Origin: JAGVSZ01 sp019137045
GTDB taxonomy: Bacteria; Pseudomonadota; Gammaproteobacteria; Burkholderiales; SG8-39
Length of the DNA stretch: 64,000 bases
Assembly: GCA_046347635.1 (NCBI GenBank)
Contig: JAXMFT010000009.1
Span: 1 to 64,000, forward strand
Reading direction: 5' to 3'
Shown piece after piece: positions 54,658 to 62,322 of this stretch. Every line of letters starts with the position of its first letter. Position 1 is the first letter of the stretch. Position numbers and translations under genes: made by a program. Below the pieces are notes generated by a model. The model worked only from the letters and a program-made list of their open reading frames with translations. It had not been told where the DNA came from and ran no database searches.

Positions 54658-55676
54658 TGCGCCTGCCGTGGTTCCGCTGGCACGCGCCGAAGAGCGTGGC
54701 CGAGGCGGCGAAGATCCTCGCGGGCGAGGGCCCGCAGGCGATGCTGATCGCCGGCGGCACCGACCTCGTGCCGAACATGAAGCGCCGGCACCAGACGCCG
54801 CAGACGCTGGTGTCGGTGCGCGGCATCGCCGACCTGAAGGTGCGCGCGAACGGGGCCGGGCTGCGCCTCGGCGCCGCGCGCACGCTGACCGAGATCGTGG
54901 AGGACGCGGACCTGCGTGCGAGCTACCGCGGGCTGTGGCAGGCCGCGGCGCAGGTCGCGACCGCGCACCTGCGCAACACCGGCACGCTCGGGGGCAACGT
55001 CTGCCTCGACACGCGCTGCACGTACTACAACCAGAGCCACGAGTGGCGCAAGGCGATCGGCTTCTGCCTGAAGCGCGAGGGCGAGACCTGCTGGGTCGCT
55101 ACCGCCAGCAAGCGCTGCGTGGCGGTGTCGTCCACCGACACTGCGCCCGCGCTGATCGCGCTCGGGGCCAAGGTGCAGCTCGTCTCCGCGCAGGGCGAGC
55201 GCGAGCTCGCTCTCGCCGATCTCTACCAGAACGACGGCGTCGACTACCTCACCCGCCGCGCGGACGAGATCCTGACCGAGATCGCATTGCCCGACGCGAC
55301 CGGGTGGCGCTCGACCTACTGGAAGCTGCGCCGGCGCGGCTCGTTCGACTTCCCGGTGCTCGGCGTCGCCGCGGCGGTGAAGCTCGCCCCGGACGGCGTC
55401 GTGGAAGACGCGCGCATCGCGCTCGGCGCCGCGGCCTCGCGGCCGTTCCTGGTGGAGAAGGCGGGCACGCTGCTGCGCGGCCGTAAGCTCACCGACGAGG
55501 CGATCGCCGCGGCGGCCGAAGCCACCGCTTCCCGCGCCAAGCCGATGGACAACACCGACCTCGACATCTACTGGCGCAAGGAAGTCGTGGACGACTTCGT
55601 CGGCTATGCGCTGCGCGAGGTGCGCGGCGACGACGTGTCCGCGACGCGGATGAAGATCGCGCGGCAGGCGCTCTGA
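54654..55676 (+). CDS. hcrB: 4-hydroxybenzoyl-CoA reductase-type beta subunit (FAD plus extra 4Fe-4S)
   Basis: A 340-residue CoxM-type FAD subunit. FAD motifs: AMLIAGGTDLVPNMK and LRNTGTLGGNVCLD. It carries an insertion with cysteines at 122, 138, 146 and 155 (spacing 16, 8, 9): RCTYYN, GFCLKREGETCWVA, SKRCVAVS. From memory this is the same number and spacing as the 4Fe-4S ligands of Thauera HcrB, a feature that sets 4-hydroxybenzoyl-CoA reductases apart from aerobic relatives and lets them run toward reduction. The start at 54654 has GGAGG upstream and overlaps hcrA (ATGA). A hairpin follows the stop. Confidence 0.92.
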   Translation: MMRLPWFRWHAPKSVAEAAKILAGEGPQAMLIAGGTDLVPNMKRRHQTPQTLVSVRGIADLKVRANGAGLRLGAARTLTEIVEDADLRASYRGLWQAAAQVATAHLRNTGTLGGNVCLDTRCTYYNQSHEWRKAIGFCLKREGETCWVATASKRCVAVSSTDTAPALIALGAKVQLVSAQGERELALADLYQNDGVDYLTRRADEILTEIALPDATGWRSTYWKLRRRGSFDFPVLGVAAAVKLAPDGVVEDARIALGAAASRPFLVEKAGTLLRGRKLTDEAIAAAAEATASRAKPMDNTDLDIYWRKEVVDDFVGYALREVRGDDVSATRMKIARQAL

Positions 55677-55681
55677 AACAG

Positions 55682-55705
55682 GAACGGGGGCCGCAGCCCC
55701 CGTTC
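55682..55705. terminator. Hairpin between converging hcrB and LEA-like genes
   Basis: A perfect 10-bp stem (GAACGGGGGC and complement) with a four-base loop, six bases after the hcrB stop. There is no T run on either side, so it may work with Rho or as a transcript-end stabiliser for both converging genes. Confidence 0.65.
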
Positions 55706-55722
55706 GGTCGCGGCCACCCGGA

Positions 55723-56178
55723 TCAGCTGACCGATTTCTTCGCGCTGTCCACCGCGTCGGACGCAGCCTTCCCCGCCGACTTCGCGGCGTCCTTCGTTGC
55801 GTCCCACGCCTTGCCCGCGACCTCGGCGCCCTTGTCCGCGGCGCTCGCGGTCGCAGCGGCCGCGTCCCCGGCCATTTTGGCCGCGGAGTCGCCGGCCGCC
55901 TTCGAGGCTTCGACCGTCGCGTCCCAGGCTTTCGCGCTGACCTCGGCGGTCTTCGCGTACGCGCTCATCGTCGCGGCGGTGGCGCTCTCGGCCATCTTCG
56001 CGCCGCTCTCGCTCGCAGACTTCGCCATCTCGATGCTCGCGTCCACCGCCTTGCCGGTCATCTCGCTCGTCTTGGCCGCCATCTTCGCCGCGGTGTCCGC
56101 GGCGGCCTTGCCCGCGTCCGCGGCCGCCTTGGCCGCCTCGTCGGCAAGCTGCTTCGCCTTGTCCCACAGGTCGCTCAT
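55723..56178 (-). CDS. LEA/phasin-like Ala/Lys-rich helical repeat protein
   Basis: A 151-residue protein, MSDLWDKAKQLADEAAKAAA and onward, made of short amphipathic repeats of about 11 residues (AGKAAADTAAKMAAK; KAWDATVEASKAAGDSAAK; KAWDATKDAAKSAGK). It has no Cys and few aromatics except the WDAT motifs. Such proteins resemble plant LEA group 3 proteins or small phasins and are hydrophilic, probably disordered until bound. A role in desiccation or granule coating is possible but not shown. Start has AGGAGAT upstream. Confidence 0.75.
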   Translation of the reverse strand: MSDLWDKAKQLADEAAKAAADAGKAAADTAAKMAAKTSEMTGKAVDASIEMAKSASESGAKMAESATAATMSAYAKTAEVSAKAWDATVEASKAAGDSAAKMAGDAAAATASAADKGAEVAGKAWDATKDAAKSAGKAASDAVDSAKKSVS

Positions 56179-56311
56179 GACCGGATCTCCTTCTGGTGAG
56201 GGGCGGGTAGGCTAGCACTCCGTGGCCCGGGCCGTCATCTTCCCGACGGCTCATGTCGCCCGCACCCCGGGGGCGCGGTGATGCTGCGGCGGTCGGCCGG
56301 ACGGGCCGCGG

Positions 56312-56905
56312 CTAGACGCGCCGGAACATCGTCCGCTTCGTGTTGCGGAAGTTCGGGCGCACCCGGGCGCTCCACGCGGTGTGCCGCACCGCGAGCCACG
56401 GCGCGCTGCCGAGCGTCTGCGGCGCGACGAGCTCGTAGCAGGCGTGGTAGCGCGGGCCGCCGTCCAGGCTGCGGAAGCGCTGCGTGCGGATCGTTCCCGG
56501 CACGGCGGCGAGGCCGGGCAGGTGCTCGGTGTCGTACCAGTCGTTGAATTCGCCCTCCGCTTCGGGCGCCACGTCGGTTTCGACGACGTAGTGGAACCGG
56601 ACCGCGACGCCGTGCGCGGCGCCGCGCAGGTCCTGCAACCGCGCGAGCCGCACCGCCTCGACTGCCGGAACGCCGGCGGCCCCGGCGAACGCCGCGGCGA
56701 GCGGGGCCGCCGCGAGCGCGACCGGCTCGCCCAGCAGGAGATACGCGTACGCCTCGGCGCCGTCGAGGCTGACGTTGACGTTCGCCTGGGCGAGCGCGAC
56801 GGACTGCGCCTGCGCCGCGAAGACGGCGGCCTGCGCGAGCGCGTCCGCCGCCGGCAGGGGCGCACGGCACTTGAATACGACCGCGTCGGTCTCGAAAGCT
56901 GGCAT
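56312..56905 (-). CDS. Dimeric alpha-beta barrel (EthD-like) protein
   Basis: A 197-residue protein with two halves. The second half carries the EthD/DabB mark GEFNDWYDTEHLPGLAAVPG and RTQRFRSLDGGPRYHACYEL, the pattern of ferredoxin-like barrels such as EthD, often helper proteins in catabolic operons. The first half (VFKCRAPLPAADALAQAAVF) is Ala-rich and less informative. It lies alone on the minus strand before a methyltransferase gene. Function unknown. Confidence 0.65.
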   Translation of the reverse strand: MPAFETDAVVFKCRAPLPAADALAQAAVFAAQAQSVALAQANVNVSLDGAEAYAYLLLGEPVALAAAPLAAAFAGAAGVPAVEAVRLARLQDLRGAAHGVAVRFHYVVETDVAPEAEGEFNDWYDTEHLPGLAAVPGTIRTQRFRSLDGGPRYHACYELVAPQTLGSAPWLAVRHTAWSARVRPNFRNTKRTMFRRV

Positions 56906-56965
56906 GGCGCTCCGCGAGGCTCCGGGGCGCGAGCATAGCGGGTCTGCCCGGCCGGGCAGATCCGG

Positions 56966-57553
56966 TCACTTCGGCGGCACCGTCCAGAGGTAGAGGGTCG
57001 AGGTGCCGATCTCCACGACGCGGTCGGGTTTCCAGTCGCCCATGTCGAACCCGTGCGAGACGATGCGGGTGCCGGGGCGCAGCTCCTCGAGCAGCTTGGG
57101 CTTGAGCTGCAGGTTGATCCGCGGCAGCAGGTAGAGCGTCACCACCGTCGCCTCGCCGTAGTCGACCTGGAAGAGATCCTGGTTGACGAAGCGCACGAGC
57201 TTGGCGACGCCCGCCTTGCGCGCGTTCGCGTTCGCCTCGCGGATGCGGTCGGGGTCGATGTCGATGCCGGTGCCGCGCACGCCGTAGCGCTTCGCCGCCG
57301 CGATCACGATGCGGCCGTCGCCCGAGCCGAGGTCGTAGAGCACGTCGCCGCGCTTCACCTTCGCGAGCCGCAGCATCGCGTCCACGACCGGCTGCGGGGT
57401 GGGAACGTAGGGTACGTCGAGCGCTGCCGGCGCGGACTGCGCGCGCGCGACGACCGGGAGGAGCGCGAGGCCCGCGCAGAGGGCGAGCACGGCGCCCCAG
57501 CGCGGCAGGCCGCGGGGGGCGAGGGGTCGTGGCCGGACCGGAGGCGCGCGCAT
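56966..57553 (-). CDS. SAM-dependent methyltransferase-fold protein with export signal
   Basis: A 195-residue class I methyltransferase fold: VKRGDVLYDLGSGDGRIVIA (SAM motif I), GTGIDIDPDRIREANANARK and VVTLYLLPRINLQLKPKLLEE. Before the domain is a hydrophobic leader (RWGAVLALCAGLALLPVVARAQS) that looks like a cleavable signal peptide with an AxA site. SAM is not expected in the periplasm, so either the leader is a membrane anchor with cytosolic face or the protein binds another ligand. Related exported proteins exist widely. Substrate unknown. Confidence 0.75.
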   Translation of the reverse strand: MRAPPVRPRPLAPRGLPRWGAVLALCAGLALLPVVARAQSAPAALDVPYVPTPQPVVDAMLRLAKVKRGDVLYDLGSGDGRIVIAAAKRYGVRGTGIDIDPDRIREANANARKAGVAKLVRFVNQDLFQVDYGEATVVTLYLLPRINLQLKPKLLEELRPGTRIVSHGFDMGDWKPDRVVEIGTSTLYLWTVPPK

Positions 57554-57655
57554 GGCCGGCTAGAATAGCCGCAAAGCGCCGGCGGCCGGGCGGTGATCTT
57601 CCGTGCAGACTGCACGAGCGGCGTCCGGCGCGCGCGCGACAGGGAGCAAGCGCAG

Positions 57656-58750
57656 ATGGCCGCGTCGGCGCCGTTGAAACTCGACATCTACCCGCACATC
57701 CTGCCGCGGCCGTACTTCGAGCGCATGCAGGCGATCGCGGCGAACGACCCGGCGCTCGCCGGCCAGCTCAAGCGCTGGGTGACCGTCCCGGTGCTGCACG
57801 ACCTGGACGCCCGCATGCGCATGATGAAGCGCTTCCCCGGCTACAAGCAGGTGCTGACGCTGTCGATGCCGCCGCTGGAGTTCCTCGCCGGTCCGGAGGA
57901 GTCGCCCGCGCTCGCGCGCATCGCGAACGACAGCATGGCGGAGATCGTCGCGCAGCACCCCGACTTCTTCCCCGCGTTCGTCGCCTCGCTGCCGATGAAC
58001 AACGTGCCGGCGGCGCTCGCGGAGATGGACCGCGCGCTCGGCACGCTCGGCGCGAAGGGCGTGCAGGTCTTCACCAACGTCAACGGGCGGGCGCTCGACG
58101 AGCCGGAGTTCTTCCCGGTCTTCGAGCGCGTGAGCACCCGGTACGACCTCCCGGTGTGGGTGCACCCGGCGCGCACCGCCCGGTTCGCCGACTACCCGGG
58201 CGAGCCGAAGTCGAAGTACGAGATCTGGTGGGCGTTCGGCTGGCCCTACGAGACCACCGCGTTCATGGCGCGGATGGTCTTCTCGCAGGTGCTGGAGCGG
58301 CTGCCGAAGCTGCGCATCATCACCCACCATCTGGGCGCGATGGCGCCGTACTTCGAGAGGCGCATCCGCTACGGCTACGACCAGTTCGGGAGCCGCACCG
58401 CCGACGAGGACTACGGCGCGCTGCTCGCGCGCATGGCGAAGCACCCGGTCGAGTACTTCCGCACGTTCCTCGGCGACACCGCGGTGAACGGGTCGGCCAG
58501 CGCGCTGCGCTGCGGGCTCGACTTCTTCGGCGCGCGGCGGGTGCTGTTCGGGACCGACTGTCCGTTCGACCCGCACGGCGGCCCGCTCTTCATTCGTGAG
58601 ACGATCCGGGCGATCGACTCGCTCGGGCTCCCGCGCGCCGAGCGCGACGGGATCTATTTCGGCAACGCGCTGCGGATCCTGCGGTTGAGGCTGCCGGCGG
58701 CGCGGCCCGCCGCCGGGCGGGCGCCAGCGCGCAGAAAGGCACGGCAATGA
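57656..58750 (+). CDS. Amidohydrolase_2 family protein (ACMSD/decarboxylase-like)
   Basis: A 364-residue TIM barrel of the Amidohydrolase_2 family, which includes decarboxylases of aromatic acids (2-amino-3-carboxymuconate semialdehyde, gamma-resorcylate, 5-carboxyvanillate). Metal residues: His14 in DIYPHILP, LPVWVHPART, IITHHLGAM and Asp in LFGTDCPFDP. The first His of the usual HxH is Tyr12 here. AGGGAG lies ahead of ATG 57656. The stop overlaps the nitrobindin-like gene (ATGA), making a two-gene unit. With pobA, hcr and an extradiol dioxygenase close by, an aromatic-acid substrate is plausible. Confidence 0.82.
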   Translation: MAASAPLKLDIYPHILPRPYFERMQAIAANDPALAGQLKRWVTVPVLHDLDARMRMMKRFPGYKQVLTLSMPPLEFLAGPEESPALARIANDSMAEIVAQHPDFFPAFVASLPMNNVPAALAEMDRALGTLGAKGVQVFTNVNGRALDEPEFFPVFERVSTRYDLPVWVHPARTARFADYPGEPKSKYEIWWAFGWPYETTAFMARMVFSQVLERLPKLRIITHHLGAMAPYFERRIRYGYDQFGSRTADEDYGALLARMAKHPVEYFRTFLGDTAVNGSASALRCGLDFFGARRVLFGTDCPFDPHGGPLFIRETIRAIDSLGLPRAERDGIYFGNALRILRLRLPAARPAAGRAPARRKARQ

Positions 58751-59409
58751 CCACCCAGAGACCGGACGCGTCGGGCTTTCCCGCCGACATCTACACCGAA
58801 CCGGCGGAGATCGACCCGGACACGCTGAAGAACCTCGGCCCGCTCGCGCCGCTCGCCGGCGTGTGGGAGGGCAAGCGCGGCCTCGACGTGAACCCGAAGG
58901 CGGACGGGCCCGCGGAGGACGCGTACACCGAGCGCTACGAGCTGCACCCGATCGACCCGCAGCCGAACGGGCCGCAGCTCCTCTACGGGCTGCGCTATCA
59001 CCAGCACGTGCTGCGGCCGGGGAAGCCCGAGACCTTCCACGACCAGGTCGGCTACTGGCTGTGGGAGCCGGCCACCGGGACGGTCGTGCAGACGCTCACG
59101 ATTCCGCGCGGCCAGGTCGCGCTGGCGAGCGGGACGGCAGCGCCGGATGCAAAGGCGTTCGAGCTCGTGTGCACGTTCGGCTCGCCGACCAACGGGACCT
59201 GCTCGATCCCGTTCCTCGACCACGCGTTCCGGACCCTCGAATACCGCATCAAGGTGGCGGTGAACGGCGACGGCACCTGGTCCTACGATCAGCTCACGCT
59301 GCTGAAGATCGCCGGGACCGACCAGCTCTTCCGCCACACCGACCGCAGCACGCTGCGCAAGGTGGGCGCGCCCGCGCCGAACTGGCTGATGCGCGGGAGC
59401 GGCGGCTGA
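58747..59409 (+). CDS. Nitrobindin-like haem-binding beta-barrel (THAP4/DUF1794 type)
   Basis: A 220-residue protein. LGPLAPLAGVWEGKRGLDVN opens the ten-strand barrel, followed by YERYELHPIDPQ-like strands, GYWLWEPATGTVVQTLTIPR and the C-terminal LFRHTDRSTLRKV, whose His is the likely proximal haem ligand. Nitrobindins bind ferric haem and react with NO or peroxynitrite; relatives bind other hydrophobic ligands. It is translationally coupled with the amidohydrolase, an odd pairing that suggests ligand carriage or protection of that enzyme. Confidence 0.7.
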   Translation: MTTQRPDASGFPADIYTEPAEIDPDTLKNLGPLAPLAGVWEGKRGLDVNPKADGPAEDAYTERYELHPIDPQPNGPQLLYGLRYHQHVLRPGKPETFHDQVGYWLWEPATGTVVQTLTIPRGQVALASGTAAPDAKAFELVCTFGSPTNGTCSIPFLDHAFRTLEYRIKVAVNGDGTWSYDQLTLLKIAGTDQLFRHTDRSTLRKVGAPAPNWLMRGSGG

Positions 59410-59433
59410 GTCGCGCGCCGGGGCGCGCGCCGC

Positions 59434-60438
59434 TCAGCTCGGGTCGAAGACCGGCACTCTCGCGCCCGCCGCCGCGGCCGCCGGGATGTCGGGCGTCGCG
59501 TAGGTGAGGAAGCTCTCGGGCAGCGCGGTGCCCCAGTACACGCCGGTGCCGCGCTCCTCCTCGTTCCAGGTCACCGGCTCCCAGTCGGGCGCGGTGACGA
59601 GATAGCTGCCCGAGTACACCTCGACGCGGTTGCCGCCGGGCTCGTAGGAGTAGAGGTAGAAGCCCTGCGAGTTGTTGTGGCGCGACGGGCCCGCCTCGAT
59701 GAAGATGCCGTTCTCGGCGAGGATGTCCGCGGCGCGCAGCACGTCGGCGCGGTCGTCCACCCAGAGCGAGAAGTGGTGCAGCCGGCCGCTGCCGCCCTTG
59801 ACGTCGAGCACGTAGGCGACCTGGTGATGCATGATCGAGGGACTGAGCCAGGCGCCGATCTCCTTCGTGCCGCGCTCGAAGACCACCTGCTCGTGCAGCC
59901 GGAAGCCGAGCGCCTGCTGCACGAACGCGCGGTTCGCCGGGACGTCGCGCGCGAGCAGCGCGAGGTGATCGGTGCGCCGCACGTTCACGCCCTTCGCCGT
60001 GTACCGCATCGGCAGGTTCTTGAGCGTGGAGCGCAGGTGGTCGGGCGCGACGAACTTCTGCTCGTCGTAGTAGACCTCCATGAGATGGCCGTCCGGGTCG
60101 CGGAACCGGTAGCTGCGGCCGCGGCAGAAGTCGCCGTCGATCCAGCCGATCCCGCGCCCGGTCGCCGCGATCGCCTGCACGCGCCGCTCGAGCGCGGCGG
60201 GGCTGACCGCGCGCCACGAGATGCAGCCGACGCCCGGCTGCGCGGCGGCGGTGAGCTTGAGCGCGCTCGCCGCGTGGTCGCCGTACCCGCGCAGGTACGC
60301 GGAGGAGCCGGCGACGTGCACGACCTCCATGCCGAGGACGTCCTTGAAGTACCACAGGCTGCGGTCGAGCTTGGGCGTCAGCAGCTCGACGTTGCCCAGA
60401 TGGGCGATGTCCTGCACGGGATCGGCTTGCGCGCTCAT
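59434..60438 (-). CDS. Type I extradiol (VOC family) ring-cleavage dioxygenase
   Basis: A 334-residue two-barrel VOC protein. Fe(II) ligands are the His in RLHHFSLWVDD (C-terminal half), the Glu in GGNRVEVYSGSY and a His at RRTDHLALLARD; the N-terminal half has the remnant IAHLGNVELL. SIMHHQVAYVLD is near the active site. It would cleave a catechol beside its hydroxyls (as BphC/XylE-type enzymes do). Start at 60438 has GGAGAC in front. It converges on the nitrobindin-like gene. The specific catechol is not clear. Confidence 0.85.
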   Translation of the reverse strand: MSAQADPVQDIAHLGNVELLTPKLDRSLWYFKDVLGMEVVHVAGSSAYLRGYGDHAASALKLTAAAQPGVGCISWRAVSPAALERRVQAIAATGRGIGWIDGDFCRGRSYRFRDPDGHLMEVYYDEQKFVAPDHLRSTLKNLPMRYTAKGVNVRRTDHLALLARDVPANRAFVQQALGFRLHEQVVFERGTKEIGAWLSPSIMHHQVAYVLDVKGGSGRLHHFSLWVDDRADVLRAADILAENGIFIEAGPSRHNNSQGFYLYSYEPGGNRVEVYSGSYLVTAPDWEPVTWNEEERGTGVYWGTALPESFLTYATPDIPAAAAAGARVPVFDPS

Positions 60439-60583
60439 CGGCGGTCTCCTCGGGCGCGGCGGCGGGGCCGCGCATGGGAACCAACGTAGTGCGCCGGCCG
60501 CGCCCCCGCCCTGACCTGGATCAAACTCCGCGCGCCGCCGCGGGGCGATGGCGTAAGATCGCGCGAGCCGGTGCCATTGCGCG

Positions 60584-61564
60584 ATGTCCGAAACGACCCG
60601 CTGGGCCTTCCCCGAGAACCTGCAGCCGAAGCAGGCCGATTTGCGCTTCAACCTCCAGGCGGCCCTGGACGCCGCGGTGCTCCTGCGCACGGAAGTCCCG
60701 GAGGATGCGTTCACCGCTTCCACCCTGGGCACCGAGCGCGTCGGCAACGGCGTCGTGATCCGCGCCGACGGGCTGGTGCTCACGATCGGCTATCTCATCA
60801 CCGAGGCGACCTCGATCTGGCTCGCGACCAACGCGGGCCAGGTCCTGCCCGCCCACGCGGTCGCCTACGACCAGGTCACCGGCTTCGGGCTCGTGCTGCC
60901 GCTCGGCCGGCTCGACGCGCCCGTGCTCGCGCGCGGGTCGGCGGCCGCCGCGGCGGTGCGCGACGACGTGGTCGTGATCGGGCACGGCGGCCGCGCCCAC
61001 GCGCTGCAGGCGGAGCTCGTCGCGAAGCGCGAGTTCGCGGGCTACTGGGAGTACGTGCTGGACGAGGCGCTGTTCACCGCGCCGCCGCACCCGCAGTGGG
61101 GCGGCGCGGCGCTCGTCGACGGCGACGGGCTGCTGCTCGGCATCGGCTCGCTCCTGGTGCAGGACCCGGCCGCGCTCGGCGGCGGCGCGCAGCAGGGCAA
61201 CATGTTCGTGCCGATCGACCTGCTCGATCCCATCCTCGACGACATGCTGAGCCTCGGCCGGCCGCGCGGGCCGGCGCGGGCGTGGCTCGGCATGTACACC
61301 GCGGAGGACGGCGATCGGATCGTGGTGGCGGGGCTCGCCACCGGCGGCCCGGCCGAGCTCGCCGGGGTGCGGCTCGGGGACGTCGTCGCCGAGGTCGGCG
61401 GGGAGCGCGTCGCCGGGCTGGCGGCGCTGTGGCGCGTCGTCTGGCGCCAGGGTCCGGCCGGCGCCGAGGTGCCGCTCGGGCTCCTGCGCAACGGCGCGGC
61501 GCGGCAGGTGCGGGTGCGCACCGCCGACCGCAACGACTTCCTCAAGAAGCCGCCGCTGCATTGA
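60584..61564 (+). CDS. HtrA-like PDZ protein with lost catalytic triad (pseudoprotease)
   Basis: A 326-residue protein aligned with HtrA/DegP over both trypsin-like lobes and one PDZ domain (AWLGMYTAEDGDRIVVAG, AELAGVRLGDVVAEVGGERV). The usual His motif (TN-AHVV) reads TIGYLITE with Tyr70 at the His place; the Asp motif reads TGFGLVL with Gly; the Ser motif (GNSGGPL) reads QWGGAALV with Gly. All three catalytic residues are lost while the fold motifs stay, so it is not a protease. There is no signal peptide, unlike DegP, so it is likely cytosolic, perhaps an adaptor. Overlaps the glycosylase gene by four bases. Confidence 0.82.
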   Translation: MSETTRWAFPENLQPKQADLRFNLQAALDAAVLLRTEVPEDAFTASTLGTERVGNGVVIRADGLVLTIGYLITEATSIWLATNAGQVLPAHAVAYDQVTGFGLVLPLGRLDAPVLARGSAAAAAVRDDVVVIGHGGRAHALQAELVAKREFAGYWEYVLDEALFTAPPHPQWGGAALVDGDGLLLGIGSLLVQDPAALGGGAQQGNMFVPIDLLDPILDDMLSLGRPRGPARAWLGMYTAEDGDRIVVAGLATGGPAELAGVRLGDVVAEVGGERVAGLAALWRVVWRQGPAGAEVPLGLLRNGAARQVRVRTADRNDFLKKPPLH

Positions 61565-62322
61565 GCGCGGACGCGGTCGCGACGCGCCTCCTCGGGGCCG
61601 CCCGCGAGCTGTCGCGCGCGCTGGCGCGGCTGCGGTTCGCGGCGCCGGTCGCGCACGTGTACGACCCGCTCCAGTACGCGTGGGCGCCGTACGAGGCGTA
61701 CGTCGGCCGCTACGGCGCGGGCGCGAAGCGCGTGGTGCTGCTCGGCATGAACCCGGGTCCGTTCGGGATGATGCAGACCGGCGTGCCGTTCGGTGAGGTG
61801 GCCGCGGTCCGGGACTGGATGGGGATCCGCGCGCCGGTCGCGCGACCGCGCCGCGAGCACCCGAAGCGCCCGATCGAGGGCTTCGCGTGCGCTCGCTCGG
61901 AGGTGAGCGGGCGGCGCCTCTGGGGATGGGCCGCCGCGCGCTTCGGCGCCGCGGACGCGTTCTTCGCCCACTGGTTCGTGCTCAACTACTGCCCGCTCGT
62001 GTTCCTCGAGGCGTCGGGGCGCAACTTCACCCCGGACCGGCTGCCCGCCGCGGTGCGCGCCGAGGTCGAGGCCGCGTGCGACCGGCACCTCGCGATCGCC
62101 CTGACCGCGCTCGCGCCGCGCTGGACGATCGGCGTTGGCGCGTTCGCGGAGAAGCGCCTCCGCGCGGTGCTGGAGAGCCCGCTCGTCGACGGCGCGGTCG
62201 CGCGCCGGATGCGCGTCGGGCAGATCCTGCATCCGAGCCCGGCGAGCCCGGCGGCGAACCGCGGCTGGGAAGCGGCGGCCGAGAAGCAGCTCGCCGCCCT
62301 GGGCGTGCCGCTCGGCGGCTAG
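61561..62322 (+). CDS. SMUG1-type uracil-DNA glycosylase
   Basis: A 253-residue protein of the single-strand-selective monofunctional uracil glycosylase group. Motif A is LLGMNPGPFGMMQTGVPFGE (the water-activating Asn is present), the pocket segment is VLNYCPLVFLEASGRNFTPD, and motif B is HPSPASPAANRGWE. It removes uracil and oxidised pyrimidines from DNA. The start is a TTG at 61561 inside TTGA, overlapping the pseudoprotease stop; no ATG or GTG gives a better match to the family length. It converges on a ketopantoate-reductase-like gene with a four-base overlap. Confidence 0.9.
   Translation: MSADAVATRLLGAARELSRALARLRFAAPVAHVYDPLQYAWAPYEAYVGRYGAGAKRVVLLGMNPGPFGMMQTGVPFGEVAAVRDWMGIRAPVARPRREHPKRPIEGFACARSEVSGRRLWGWAAARFGAADAFFAHWFVLNYCPLVFLEASGRNFTPDRLPAAVRAEVEAACDRHLAIALTALAPRWTIGVGAFAEKRLRAVLESPLVDGAVARRMRVGQILHPSPASPAANRGWEAAAEKQLAALGVPLGG

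Noticed and set aside
51701..55676. Carbon monoxide dehydrogenase (CoxSLM)
   Set aside because: The CoxL active-site cysteine loop is not seen and the beta subunit has the HcrB 4Fe-4S insertion.
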